Origin: Robertmurraya dakarensis
Lineage (GTDB): Bacteria > Bacillota > Bacilli > Bacillales > Cytobacillaceae
Direction: 5' to 3'
NCBI RefSeq assembly: GCF_900156875.1
Contig: NZ_LT707409.1
Coordinates: 1,941,957-2,005,956 of the forward strand
DNA: 64,000 bases
This document shows positions 1 to 8,675 of this stretch, piece by piece. How positions within the stretch are numbered: position 1 is the stretch's first letter; each line of letters opens with the position of its first letter. The translations under genes were made by a program, and so were the position numbers. The notes under the pieces were generated by a model. It was given only the letters and a program-made list of their open reading frames with translations, had not been told where the DNA came from and searched no databases.

Positions 1-2
1 AC

Positions 3-704
3 CTATTTTAAATGTTTAATAAATTCATAGGTTTTCGGAGCCTTGTCTTTGAGTTCTCTGTTCGATTCATCATTCAAATAAAACATCGCGAAACTTTCCG
101 CAAAATATTCTTCTTGAAAGGTTTGTTCGTAAATTGAATCAGGAAATAAGCGACTGCTTTCTTGCTTCCATATTTCAATAAAATTCGGGTTGTAACGCAG
201 CTGCTGGTAGACTTTCTGATCAATCGAATGCGCAAGCTCGTGAAGCTCTAAATTAATCGAACCATGCCCCATCCCTTCTTCGCTATGGCCAATTTTCACC
301 AACACTGTCCTTCCACCGCCAATGCCTGGAACATCATCCCATTTTTTCTCACTTGTATATCCTCTAGGAATCAACCCTCGTAAATGATCAGCCGTTGGGT
401 TATCTGTTAGCTTTCCCGTAAAAAGCTTTATAATGATATGTTGTCCATGTATTTTCATTAGAAGTGAATGAGGAAGCTTATCTACCCGATTTATAATCGC
501 TGCGGCCTCATTTATATCGAATGGTTCATTAGGAAGCACAATAATTTCATTTAAAATATCAGCATTGTCAATTTGAAGTGATTTTTTTATAGCAGAATTA
601 CTAGAGAAATATTTTAATAGTATACCGTCATAAAAAGGCTTCGAATTACCAAGTAAGGTTAAAGAAACTATTAAAGTAAAGAAAATAATGGTTATTTTTC
701 TCAA
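3..704 (-). CDS. ATLF-domain (anthrax lethal factor-like) metallopeptidase, secreted
   Basis: The 233-residue protein has an N-terminal hydrophobic signal or anchor segment (about residues 4-22) and a C-terminal zinc-peptidase signature: HELAH near residue 157, followed by EEYFAESFA near 200, the usual downstream glutamate region of the ATLF/M34 family. The family contains anthrax lethal factor and many uncharacterised Bacillus exported proteins, so a substrate cannot be named. The start is TTG at 704, preceded by AAGGAGAG. It lies downstream of the Ter cluster on the same strand, separated by a hairpin, so it is probably its own unit; TATAAT occurs in its upstream region. The domain is clear, the role unknown. 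Confidence 0.75.
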   Translation of the reverse strand: MRKITIIFFTLIVSLTLLGNSKPFYDGILLKYFSSNSAIKKSLQIDNADILNEIIVLPNEPFDINEAAAIINRVDKLPHSLLMKIHGQHIIIKLFTGKLTDNPTADHLRGLIPRGYTSEKKWDDVPGIGGGRTVLVKIGHSEEGMGHGSINLELHELAHSIDQKVYQQLRYNPNFIEIWKQESSRLFPDSIYEQTFQEEYFAESFAMFYLNDESNRELKDKAPKTYEFIKHLK

Positions 705-804
705 AGCCGTTCTCTCCTTATGACCTCATTACTAAAATTATAACATATCAATATAGTAACAAAGCATATGAGAGAAATATTCCGGATTAGGAAACAAGAA
801 GAAA

Positions 805-830
805 AGCTGCTAAATAATAGCAGCTCTACT
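805..830 (-). terminator. hairpin after the last terD gene
   Basis: The inverted repeat AGCTGCTA / TAGCAGCT lies just past the terD stop codon. On the minus strand it runs into a T/C-rich stretch rather than a clean U-tract, so termination may be weak. Confidence 0.5.
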
Positions 831-855
831 TCTTCATCCAGATCTCTATATCTGA

Positions 856-1434
856 TTAAACTTGAAGACCAAAGTTCCGGCAAAGTGCAGCTAGTCCACC
901 AGAAAAACCACTGCCTACTGCACTAAACTTCCAATCACCATTATGCTTATACAACTCACAAATAACAACTGCTGTTTCCACAGAAAAGTCTTCTCCCAAA
1001 TCATACCGAAGAACCTCTTCATTATTATCTTCGTTAACCACTCTTACGAAGGCATTTGACACTTGCCCAAAGTTCTGGTTTCTGGAATCAGCATCATGAA
1101 TCGTAACCGAGATGGCAATACGATGAATATGTGATGGGACCTTACTAAAATCAATTTTAATTTGTTCATCATCGCCATCACCTTCGCCTGTGCGATTATC
1201 CCCAGTATGTTCAACTGAACCAGAAGGATGAACTAAATTATTATAGAAAATAAAATCTACATCGTTCACGGCCTTTCCGTTCTCATCCGTTAAAAAGGCA
1301 GATGCATCCAAGTCGAAGTCTTGTCCACCATCATAGCGGTTCGTATCCCAACCAAGTCCAATAATTACTTTTGTCAGCCCTGGATTTGTTTTAGTTAAGT
1401 CAATCCGTTGTCCTTTTGCTAGATTTATTCCCAT
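856..1434 (-). CDS. TerD family calcium-binding stress protein
   Basis: TerD-domain protein of 192 residues. It shows the acidic metal-binding motifs of the family: [10 protein letters not shown] near residue 42 and [14 protein letters not shown] near 75. TerD proteins bind Ca2+ and are linked to tellurite, phage and envelope stress responses; the biochemical activity is unresolved. The ATG at 1434 is chosen because AAGAGGTG lies six bases upstream; a GTG nine bases earlier is inside the ribosome binding site. It is the last gene of the yceG-telA-terD-terD unit and resembles the TerD at 10772-11353 closely, suggesting paralogous duplication. From memory it corresponds to B. subtilis YceD/YceE. 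Confidence 0.93.
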   Translation of the reverse strand: MGINLAKGQRIDLTKTNPGLTKVIIGLGWDTNRYDGGQDFDLDASAFLTDENGKAVNDVDFIFYNNLVHPSGSVEHTGDNRTGEGDGDDEQIKIDFSKVPSHIHRIAISVTIHDADSRNQNFGQVSNAFVRVVNEDNNEEVLRYDLGEDFSVETAVVICELYKHNGDWKFSAVGSGFSGGLAALCRNFGLQV

Positions 1435-1504
1435 ACTATACACCTCTTATAAGATTTTTTAATCAGTGGTTAGCATTTGGCCATTTTTAGCATCAATTCC
1501 AATA

Positions 1505-2116
1505 TTATGAATAAGAACGGACTACTTCTCCCAAGCTTGCCGCTGTTGTACCTGTTCCAATTGCTCCAAACTTCCACTCTGTACCATGTCGGTAGATTTC
1601 ACCTACAATTAAACTAGTTTTTCCATTATAATCATCTGTTAAGTTATAATGAATGAGTTCTTGGCTTGTCGCAGGATTAACAACTCGAATAAATGCATTT
1701 CTAATTAAACCAAAATGCTGTTTTCTTTTTACTGCATCATAGATGTTAACGACAAACACAAGCTTTTGAATGTTAGCTGGTACTCTGCTTAACTCAATAT
1801 GGACTTGTTCATCATCGCCATCTCCGTGGCCTGTAAGGTTATCACCTGAATGCTGTACACTTCCATCTTTACTTTTTAAGTTACCAAAGTAAATAACATC
1901 ATTATTACTTAGCAGTTTATCCCCTTCACCCAGCATGATGACAGAAGCATCACAGTCAATGTTTGCTCCTCCTCCACCTCCGAATAATGATCCTAGAAAT
2001 CCGCCGCCTCCGCGATTTTCAACAGGGTCCCAGCCAAGACCTACTAATATTTTAGATAATCCAGGATTTCCTTTTGTTAAATCTACACGTTGACCTTTTT
2101 GTAAGTTAATTGCCAA
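1505..2116 (-). CDS. TerD family protein with glycine-rich insertion (YceC-like)
   Basis: 203-residue TerD-domain protein. It differs from the other two TerD proteins in the window by a Gly-rich insertion at about residues 34-52 (GGGGFLGSLFGGGGG), placed just before the first metal-binding loop, which here reads NIDCDASV. The second loop (GDNLTGHGDGDDEQ) is conserved. The TTG at 2116 is preferred over a GTG at 2125 because GGGGTGG sits five bases before it and the product then starts like other TerD proteins (MAINLQKGQ). It lies between telA and the last terD. The insertion matches what I remember of B. subtilis YceC. Confidence 0.92.
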   Translation of the reverse strand: MAINLQKGQRVDLTKGNPGLSKILVGLGWDPVENRGGGGFLGSLFGGGGGANIDCDASVIMLGEGDKLLSNNDVIYFGNLKSKDGSVQHSGDNLTGHGDGDDEQVHIELSRVPANIQKLVFVVNIYDAVKRKQHFGLIRNAFIRVVNPATSQELIHYNLTDDYNGKTSLIVGEIYRHGTEWKFGAIGTGTTAASLGEVVRSYS

Positions 2117-2175
2117 TTTTACCACCCCAAATAATTATTTAACTAAATTTTATTTCTGAATGAAGAATCCAAATA

Positions 2176-3282
2176 TTACCCTTGCAGCTTCATTTTTTTG
2201 AAGTTTTCTTGAAGTTGTTCGAGCTTCTTTGTTCCTTCTATTCGTAACCGCTTGTTTTCTTCTTCAATAGACTTAGTCTCCTGCATCCCCTTCATGATGA
2301 TGCTCCAAGACTCCTCAATGGTTTCTATTTTTATGCTTGGACCACCAGCTAATCTCGCAATATCAGCACTTTGCTGCGAAATATTTTGAGCATTGCGGAG
2401 AAGCATCTCGTTCGTTCTTCTATCAAGTTCATTCATAGAATCAGCGACAAGTTTCTGCCTTTTAGCTGCAACTGCCTGGATAAGACCATTCTTAAAAATT
2501 GGAATCGTCGTTACAAAAGCAGAATTGATTTTACCAATAAGCTTTGTATTTCCTCTTTGCAGCAGACGAATTTGCGGAGCTGTTTGAAGTGCAACCATCT
2601 TTGCCATTTCAAGGTCATACACTCTTTGCTCTAATAATTCAATCGCGTTTCTTAATGTATCTAACTGCATAGATGCTAATTGATCTCCAGAGGCTGCACG
2701 AGATTCCAGCTGCGGAAGCTGAACATTTTTCAGTTCTTCCACTTTCATCTCACCAGCAACTGCATATTTTTCTAACGTTAAATAGTATTGATAGTTTTGT
2801 TCATACATTCTTTCTAGCATATGTGTTGAATCAACCATCTCATTTTGATATTTCGAGATTTCGACATAGATTTTATCTATTTCTCCACCCATTGTTTGGT
2901 ATTTGCCAAACAATTTTTCAATCATCTTCTCGCCGCGCTTAAATAGTTTGCCAAAAAATCCACCTGAGGTCTGTTCAAAGTCTTTCTTATCAAATTTATC
3001 CATAATTTTCCCGAGCTGTTTTAACAGTTCCCCGGAATCTTCAACCTTTGTCGTTCGCATATTACTTAAAATTTGATCAGAAAATCTCGAAATTTCTACA
3101 GCGGGTTCTTTTCCAAACTCCAGCACTTGAATTTGATCCCGTACGTCAATCGAATTAGCAAGCTGTTGTACCTCGGGTTCATTACGGAGTGCGAGCTTTA
3201 TTTCGGATACCTTTGTTTCAGATAATTTATCGTCTGGGTTTTTAACCATCAGGTCGATATTCGAATTCTGCTGCTGATTCAT
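2176..3282 (-). CDS. TelA family toxic anion resistance protein (YceH-like)
   Basis: 368-residue, charged and largely helical protein of the TelA/KlaA family (toxic anion resistance). No signal peptide or membrane segment is visible, so it is probably cytoplasmic. Long heptad-like stretches (about residues 135-240 and 330-368) suggest coiled coils. The ATG at 3282 is used with GGGGAG ten bases upstream; a TTG at 3291 overlaps the yceG stop but lies on top of the ribosome binding site. It is coupled to yceG directly upstream and followed by two terD genes, the order of B. subtilis yceG-yceH. The molecular role is not established. Confidence 0.92.
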   Translation of the reverse strand: MNQQQNSNIDLMVKNPDDKLSETKVSEIKLALRNEPEVQQLANSIDVRDQIQVLEFGKEPAVEISRFSDQILSNMRTTKVEDSGELLKQLGKIMDKFDKKDFEQTSGGFFGKLFKRGEKMIEKLFGKYQTMGGEIDKIYVEISKYQNEMVDSTHMLERMYEQNYQYYLTLEKYAVAGEMKVEELKNVQLPQLESRAASGDQLASMQLDTLRNAIELLEQRVYDLEMAKMVALQTAPQIRLLQRGNTKLIGKINSAFVTTIPIFKNGLIQAVAAKRQKLVADSMNELDRRTNEMLLRNAQNISQQSADIARLAGGPSIKIETIEESWSIIMKGMQETKSIEEENKRLRIEGTKKLEQLQENFKKMKLQG

Positions 3283-3287
3283 CGATA

Positions 3288-4931
3288 TCAATCTCCCCTT
3301 AAATTTCTAAATAGTCCTTGACGTAAGATTCTTTTCACAAAAGATGGTTCTTTAAATTCTTGATCAAATACAACATCCTCCAGCCAGTGAGTATCATACA
3401 GGCCGTCATCAATGAAATTTTCAATATCATTATGACCCGGTGGATTATATAGAATTATATCAATCCCAAACTGGTTTAACAAAAGAAGTAATGCTGCATC
3501 AGTTCTCGTTAATGTTCCATTCAATTCGTTATTATATATAACTAGTTTCGGAACCTCTTGAGAATAATCAAATTGTTGAAGAAGTTTTAAAATATTTGAT
3601 GGTATCTGCATACCTTGTGTAAATAAATACATTTTTACATCTTCAACCGTTTCCCTATGGATCGGCTTTAGGGCCGGTTTAGCACAAATATTCCGAATTG
3701 CGTTCGCAATCCCTTTTTGTAATCCTGTTGGAAGATGACCATACCGCCAATAATGGCTGTTTATCATCTTCTCAGCAATTAAAAGTCCGTCCTGACCAAT
3801 GGCATCGCGAAAATGAAAGCGAAAATCATTCGTTACCGCTCTTGAAAAAGGGAGTTGTTTTATCAATAAACTGCTATCATAACCAATGATTGAGTGTAAC
3901 CGGTCCCAGTACTCTTTACGATTTTTACTGACTCCTTGAATTTTCGCAAAAATCGTTGGGATTTTAACCACGCCATTCTCCACTTCAAATTCAGGACGAA
4001 CCATCGCAATTTCTTTCATAAGTAAAAATAACTCATCATAGGTAGTTTTTAAAGTGATGGATGATGGCGTATAATCTCTTAGCTGCCAAGGCTTATAAAG
4101 TCCGGAACCTTCGTGGTTTAATATGGTTTCAATCTCCCTTGAAGCTTTGTAAGCTACCGTTGATTTTCTACTTCTTTTTTCCAATGGAAAAGGTTCAGCT
4201 TCCTTAACGTTTGGATATTTATGCACAAAGGCAAGGTTGTCATTTTTGTCCACTTCCATGAGAACATTCTTTCCACCCGGGCTAAAAACTACGATATCGC
4301 AGCCCAATTGGATCAAATAATAAAGAAAATAGATATGACTTCGTTTATAATCACCATACCAAAGAAACTTAGGGAACTTTTCTTCAGGATCAAAACTTTG
4401 CAATTCCGGCTGCAAATGATTAAAGGACCATTTTACTAAGTCAACCAAAACACGCATGAGGGTGTTATTTTTTAACCCTTGTGGTTCTATTTCTTTAAAC
4501 TTTTCCAGCGTACTTATCATTGCTGCTCTTAGTTTACGATGCATCGCCGGGTTTTTAGACTTTATGATTAATTGTTCTCCATCTAAAAATGCTACAAATC
4601 GATTGATTGAAAGATTTTGTTCTCGATTAATATTTAAAACTTTTTGAATGGACTGAAATTGTTCATTGTCAATTTTTTTATCAAGCGTGTCCTCACTTAA
4701 AAGCTTTAAACCTACTTCTGTTGTATGGACGTAATCGTATAGTTGATTGTAGTATTCATCCTCGTCAATCGGGATACCAAGGAACAGACTGACTACCTGC
4801 CCTATATGCAAAGTACCTTGATCAATTTGAAAATGCTGCCGTTCAGCGGACGGCTTTTTCAATGTCTTTAACCAGTTTTCCTGGGACAAAGGCAAAATAT
4901 GAGTCTGTAGTTGATTGTATGATGGGTTCAT
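3288..4931 (-). CDS. yceG: YceG family protein, Ter-cluster component
   Basis: 547-residue protein of the YceG_bac family, described in the literature only as a putative component of the Ter-associated biosynthetic module. It is soluble by sequence, with no catalytic motif I can name. The ATG at 4931 has a good site (GAAGGGGAAGGGAAG). It is the first gene of a minus-strand unit yceG-telA-terD-terD. An ECF-type promoter, TGAAAC-N17-CGTA, lies about 110 bases upstream (5040-5066). Family membership is confident, function unknown. Confidence 0.88.
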   Translation of the reverse strand: MNPSYNQLQTHILPLSQENWLKTLKKPSAERQHFQIDQGTLHIGQVVSLFLGIPIDEDEYYNQLYDYVHTTEVGLKLLSEDTLDKKIDNEQFQSIQKVLNINREQNLSINRFVAFLDGEQLIIKSKNPAMHRKLRAAMISTLEKFKEIEPQGLKNNTLMRVLVDLVKWSFNHLQPELQSFDPEEKFPKFLWYGDYKRSHIYFLYYLIQLGCDIVVFSPGGKNVLMEVDKNDNLAFVHKYPNVKEAEPFPLEKRSRKSTVAYKASREIETILNHEGSGLYKPWQLRDYTPSSITLKTTYDELFLLMKEIAMVRPEFEVENGVVKIPTIFAKIQGVSKNRKEYWDRLHSIIGYDSSLLIKQLPFSRAVTNDFRFHFRDAIGQDGLLIAEKMINSHYWRYGHLPTGLQKGIANAIRNICAKPALKPIHRETVEDVKMYLFTQGMQIPSNILKLLQQFDYSQEVPKLVIYNNELNGTLTRTDAALLLLLNQFGIDIILYNPPGHNDIENFIDDGLYDTHWLEDVVFDQEFKEPSFVKRILRQGLFRNLRGD

Positions 4932-5039
4932 GTTCTTCCCTTCCCCTTCATAAGCAAAAAGCTAAAATCACAACATTTGTAAAACTATTTCCATCATATC
5001 ATATGTTCTGCTGCATTTCTAAAAAGCTATATTATCTAT

Positions 5040-5066
5040 TACGATTGAAACTTTGAAAAGGTTTCA
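5040..5066 (-). promoter_or_regulatory. ECF sigma-type promoter of yceG-telA-terD-terD
   Basis: On the minus strand TGAAAC (5066-5061) is followed after 17 bases by CGTA (5043-5040). This is the -35/-10 architecture of sigma-W-class promoters, and B. subtilis yceC-H is known to belong to envelope-stress sigma regulons. The same architecture occurs upstream of terD at 11394-11420. Confidence 0.65.
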
Positions 5067-5143
5067 TATTTCTGAGTGTCATTTTCACCTTTTTCTTTGT
5101 CCACGCATATAGTTTGAGTACTGACTTATGGAAGGTGAAATAC

Positions 5144-5383
5144 ATGCGAACCTTTTATCCAAGACCAGCTTCGAAAGATCTCGAGACTGAGCTTGCATTA
5201 ATACAAAATGTTATGGCTGCACCAATATTTATTTATATTGACCTCTTGTTTTTATCACTCTTGCTGACTTTTATTCTATTTCCTTTACATCAATCATATA
5301 TGATTGCTGGTGCAATTTTTCTTTTATTTAGCGGTATATGTATAGCTTTTTATTTATTATTAAGCAAATGGCTGAGGGAGTAG
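5144..5383 (+). CDS. small two-helix membrane protein inside the Ter cluster
   Basis: 79-residue protein with an N-terminal polar segment (MRTFYPRPASKDLETEL) followed by two hydrophobic segments at about residues 26-45 and 50-70, ending in a basic tail. The ATG at 5144 is preceded by GGAAGGTG at proper spacing, better than the upstream frame start at 5114. It is transcribed opposite to all surrounding Ter genes: divergent from yceG and convergent with the HAD gene, whose last 34 bases it overlaps. I do not recognise the family. The site, the reading frame and the membrane pattern argue it is real; a role at the membrane with TerC or TerD would be a guess. Confidence 0.6.
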   Translation: MRTFYPRPASKDLETELALIQNVMAAPIFIYIDLLFLSLLLTFILFPLHQSYMIAGAIFLLFSGICIAFYLLLSKWLRE

Positions 5384-6189
5384 TCTGATGCAGAATCATT
5401 TTTTGTGATTAGCTGAAGAATGGACTCAAGCAATTCTTCTCCTCCCTTTGCTCCTTTATTTTCCGTTACGACATAACGCTTTTGCAAAGTATGACTATGA
5501 GCTAACTCCCCATGACCAGGTACAAAAGGAAAAGTGCTTATCTGCAAAAAATCATCATCAAACAGAGAATCCCCAGCACCTATTAAAGTTGACTTTTCTT
5601 CTCTTTCTCGAATATAAGCTATTGCCTTTCCTTTCGAGATAGCCGCAGGCATAAAATAGAGCTTTCTCCCTTGCAAAGATACTTTCCAATTTTTTCCATC
5701 TATAAATGCTTCTATTTCATTAAAAAGCTCACTGCTAATACTTTCATCCAAGTAATAATAAAAAAACAAATCCTCAACGGCTCTTAATTCACCTTTTATC
5801 CCTTGCGCCCTTTGTTTTATCATTGAGATTAATTCTTCTCTTTGGAATGCACTTTCTAGTAATTCCCTTCTTATCCTGTTACTCCATTCCATTAATGGCT
5901 GACCTTGATACAGAATATTAGCTCCATTGGACGTAACAGCATACATAATGTTCATACGATCAAAAGCGATCCTATTATATTGTGATAATGTTCTTGTCGT
6001 TACCGGCACAAATAATATTTTTTTCGAGATGTCTTGAAGGAGGTCATACGACCTTCTTGTCATATAGGAGATGGGTTCACCTAGTTTTCTTTCGATTGGA
6101 ATCATATCCAAAGGATCCTTACTTGGGTAATCTGCCAAAGCTTTATTGGAAAAAATAAGCGTCCTGTCAAGATCGGATGCAAACATCAT
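5350..6189 (-). CDS. HAD superfamily hydrolase, Ter biosynthetic module
   Basis: 279-residue Cof-type HAD phosphatase. Motif I is SDLDRTL at residues 5-11 (DxDxT nucleophile), and motif IV is GAGDSLFDDDF near residue 217. The cap region between them is the size of a C2 cap. HAD proteins of this type accompany the PRTase, StiP and aldolase genes in Ter operons and are predicted to dephosphorylate the sugar-phosphate or nucleotide-like product. The ATG at 6189 has AGGTG seven bases upstream and follows the stiP stop by six bases, so the two are one transcript. The 3' end is overlapped by the opposite-strand small membrane protein gene. Confidence 0.9.
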   Translation of the reverse strand: MMFASDLDRTLIFSNKALADYPSKDPLDMIPIERKLGEPISYMTRRSYDLLQDISKKILFVPVTTRTLSQYNRIAFDRMNIMYAVTSNGANILYQGQPLMEWSNRIRRELLESAFQREELISMIKQRAQGIKGELRAVEDLFFYYYLDESISSELFNEIEAFIDGKNWKVSLQGRKLYFMPAAISKGKAIAYIREREEKSTLIGAGDSLFDDDFLQISTFPFVPGHGELAHSHTLQKRYVVTENKGAKGGEELLESILQLITKNDSASDYSLSHLLNNK

Positions 6190-6195
6190 ATGCTG

Positions 6196-7308
6196 TCACC
6201 TCACATTTTTGATTAACCCGCAGCAAGTATATTCCATATTTGGATACTCTTCTATTTGTACATTCTTCTCATTACAAAGCATGAGAATATGCTTAACGTA
6301 TGGGCTATCCATATCCTTAATTAAAATTTTCCACGGAACTCTTCTTAAAAGTACTCTTGTTGTTTCTCCCACTCCAGGCTTAACACGATTTACATCCGTA
6401 ATATTAAATTCCTCCATTATTTTGTGGACAGTGCTTAAGCCGCTAAAGGTTGGTTGTGCATTCACCTTTGATAATTCACTTAGTTTCAAAGAAACTTTCT
6501 GCCTTACTGCAGGAAAACAGCTTGCTATTTCATTTAAATAGTCATTTGAATAATCAACATCACTTAACTCTCGGTAATACTTTGCTCCATGAAAATCGTT
6601 CTGTCCAATATATTGATCATTTAATACCGTACGGCTTACTAGTCCTGAAACCGTGGAATTCAAGCAAGCGCTGGGAATTAAAAAATCATCTCTTGTACCA
6701 AAAAGAGTGGTGCAATGACCAGGATCAGCTACAACCGCTAGAGTGTCATCTAGTTCAATTCCATGTTGATCTTTAAGGTCACGGCATGATTTCGTAAGTT
6801 CCTTTGAAATTGCACCCTTTCCAGTCCAGCCGTCGACAAATTGCAGGTCGCTCGCTGAGTGCTTCTGCAGCATATATTTTATGGCGTTTTTATCTATACC
6901 TCTGCCTCTTATAATCGATATACTATAATGTGCAAGATTAATTTCATACTTCCAGCGAATATATCTTTTTATTAAAATCCCTATCGGTGTTCCAGCTCTC
7001 GCTAATGAAACGAGAACAGCATCTTCCCCCTTATTTTTAAGGATTTGCTCTGCTACAACCCCAACGTATAAGGCAACATTATTTTTGTATTCTAATAGAG
7101 TTTGATGAAAAAGCTCTAAATACTCCTTAGGAGGGTGATATTCCATCGGCAAGGATTCACTGTAGTGTTCTCCTGACTGAATCCTTTTCTCTCTTGTTTC
7201 TGTAGAACCTTCTAATTGAATATTACTCAAGTCTTTCAGGAGGAATTTCACATCCTCTTCCGAGTAAGACCCCATTTTTACGTAGTTCGAAGAAATCAGT
7301 TTATTCAT
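6196..7308 (-). CDS. StiP/PRTase-like protein with C-terminal PELOTA RNA-binding domain
   Basis: 370-residue protein of the family annotated as cysteine protease StiP; comparative work by Anantharaman, Iyer and Aravind treats it as a phosphoribosyltransferase-like domain. It contains LARAGTPIG near residue 103 in the position of a phosphate-binding loop and a C-terminal region (about 290-370, with ETTRVLLRRVPW) typical of the PELOTA_1 RNA-binding domain. The ATG at 7308 has AGGTG and lies two bases after the preceding stop, so translation with the PRTase gene is coupled. It is a core gene of the predicted nucleoside-like metabolite pathway of Ter clusters. Protease versus transferase activity remains open. 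Confidence 0.88.
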   Translation of the reverse strand: MNKLISSNYVKMGSYSEEDVKFLLKDLSNIQLEGSTETREKRIQSGEHYSESLPMEYHPPKEYLELFHQTLLEYKNNVALYVGVVAEQILKNKGEDAVLVSLARAGTPIGILIKRYIRWKYEINLAHYSISIIRGRGIDKNAIKYMLQKHSASDLQFVDGWTGKGAISKELTKSCRDLKDQHGIELDDTLAVVADPGHCTTLFGTRDDFLIPSACLNSTVSGLVSRTVLNDQYIGQNDFHGAKYYRELSDVDYSNDYLNEIASCFPAVRQKVSLKLSELSKVNAQPTFSGLSTVHKIMEEFNITDVNRVKPGVGETTRVLLRRVPWKILIKDMDSPYVKHILMLCNEKNVQIEEYPNMEYTCCGLIKNVR

Positions 7309-7310
7309 TG

Positions 7311-8675
7311 TTACACCTGCCTTCCACTAAAAAAGATCAATTTAACATCATTAATTTTCGTTGTTTTTAAGGAATTCATTAAACTAGACAACTCGGACAA
7401 TTCCAATTCTCTTTCAAAAAATAGAAAGATCTCATCATACTGCTGCTCAGAAATATTATATAAATAATTTTGGACGTTTGGGTCTTCTGGACTTTGAAAA
7501 GCAAAGCGGTTCCTAACTCCATACCCTTCCTTATTAAAGTCATAGATCGGACTTCTTGTTGTCGAATGGTAAAAGACATTATCCCCCATGAAAGAAGCTA
7601 TTTTCATTGGGAGATACATAAATTCTCCCGTTCCAAGGCAGAGCGTTCTGTCACCGGTACGCAGTTTTGAAAGTTCCATTCCCACTCTTTTCATCCATTC
7701 TACCGCTTGCTCGTGTTCCAATGAGGTGATTCCAAAACGTCCTGTTTCTAAAATATAAGGGGTACCGTCCTCACTCTTATTAGCAAACTCATAAGATTGT
7801 TGATTACTGTGTAAATGATTTTCGAGAATATGAACCTCTACCTTCGGAGATACCTCTACATCGCTAAACTCAAATTCTTGCAACTTTTCCCTACGATTAA
7901 GCTCTCCCGATGTCGTTACAGTTCCTTTTATTAAGCTCACAGTTGAAATCGTAATGCCAAGTTCTTTTTCCATCTCTTCGAAGCTTTTTTCATCTTCTTT
8001 TGAACGCCAATCTAATATCGATACAACACTGTACTCTTGTCTTGGAAATTTACTATGTAAAGACCGAATAATGTTAAGGGCCGTTTTTCCTGTCGTTATC
8101 TCATCGTCAACAAGAATAATTTCTCGATCATTATCTAATAACCCTTCGTCGATATAAGCTCGATGTGAAGTTGCATGAGAATGCTCCTCTTCAAAAGTAA
8201 TAACCGGGTCAACATCTCGCAGCATTTCTCTCGTTGAATGAAAATAATCCGCATTGGAAAAAGCCTCAAAGAAAGCATGACCAAGAGCGGTCGCTGTTTC
8301 AGCAAAACCAATAATAATAGGATGATAGTTATCATGAACAATCGGATTAAATTCAACAACTGGGGAAGTACTAATCAATTGTTCTAGTAAATCGTATTGT
8401 TCGCTTATCGTTTCTCTTTTAACTTTTTCCATATACCTGCCCGCCAGCAGATAACCAGTCAATATCCCTTTCTCTGGACGAATCGGTATATGCTTTCCCA
8501 GCACCTTACTAACAAATAAGAAGGATCTTTTCTTATTGATTCTAGCGGCCATGTCAAATAGATGGTCTAAGGGAATGTTATAAGGATTTTCCTGTATCTC
8601 TAATTCAATATATAAATCATCTAATATATTATACGTAGCTTTCTTGTTTGAGTAAGTCAATGTACGTATAGTCAC
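7311..8675 (-). CDS. phosphoribosyltransferase-TRSP domain protein, Ter module
   Basis: 454-residue protein. The N-terminal half is an orotate-PRTase-like domain with a PRPP-binding motif, LVDDEITTGKTAL, near residue 190; the C-terminal half corresponds to the TRSP domain that always accompanies it. It probably attaches or removes ribose-5-phosphate in the Ter-associated pathway. I use GTG at 8675, which has GGGGTG upstream; a TTG at 8690 gives five more residues but has no ribosome binding site. Either way it overlaps the aldolase 3' end (by 47 bases with the GTG start), indicating translational coupling. Confidence 0.88.
   Translation of the reverse strand: MTIRTLTYSNKKATYNILDDLYIELEIQENPYNIPLDHLFDMAARINKKRSFLFVSKVLGKHIPIRPEKGILTGYLLAGRYMEKVKRETISEQYDLLEQLISTSPVVEFNPIVHDNYHPIIIGFAETATALGHAFFEAFSNADYFHSTREMLRDVDPVITFEEEHSHATSHRAYIDEGLLDNDREIILVDDEITTGKTALNIIRSLHSKFPRQEYSVVSILDWRSKEDEKSFEEMEKELGITISTVSLIKGTVTTSGELNRREKLQEFEFSDVEVSPKVEVHILENHLHSNQQSYEFANKSEDGTPYILETGRFGITSLEHEQAVEWMKRVGMELSKLRTGDRTLCLGTGEFMYLPMKIASFMGDNVFYHSTTRSPIYDFNKEGYGVRNRFAFQSPEDPNVQNYLYNISEQQYDEIFLFFERELELSELSSLMNSLKTTKINDVKLIFFSGRQV

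Noticed and set aside
701-883. 60-codon open frame overlapping the end of terD
   Set aside because: It starts inside the terD coding region, has no ribosome binding site and no recognisable product; it spans the terminator hairpin.
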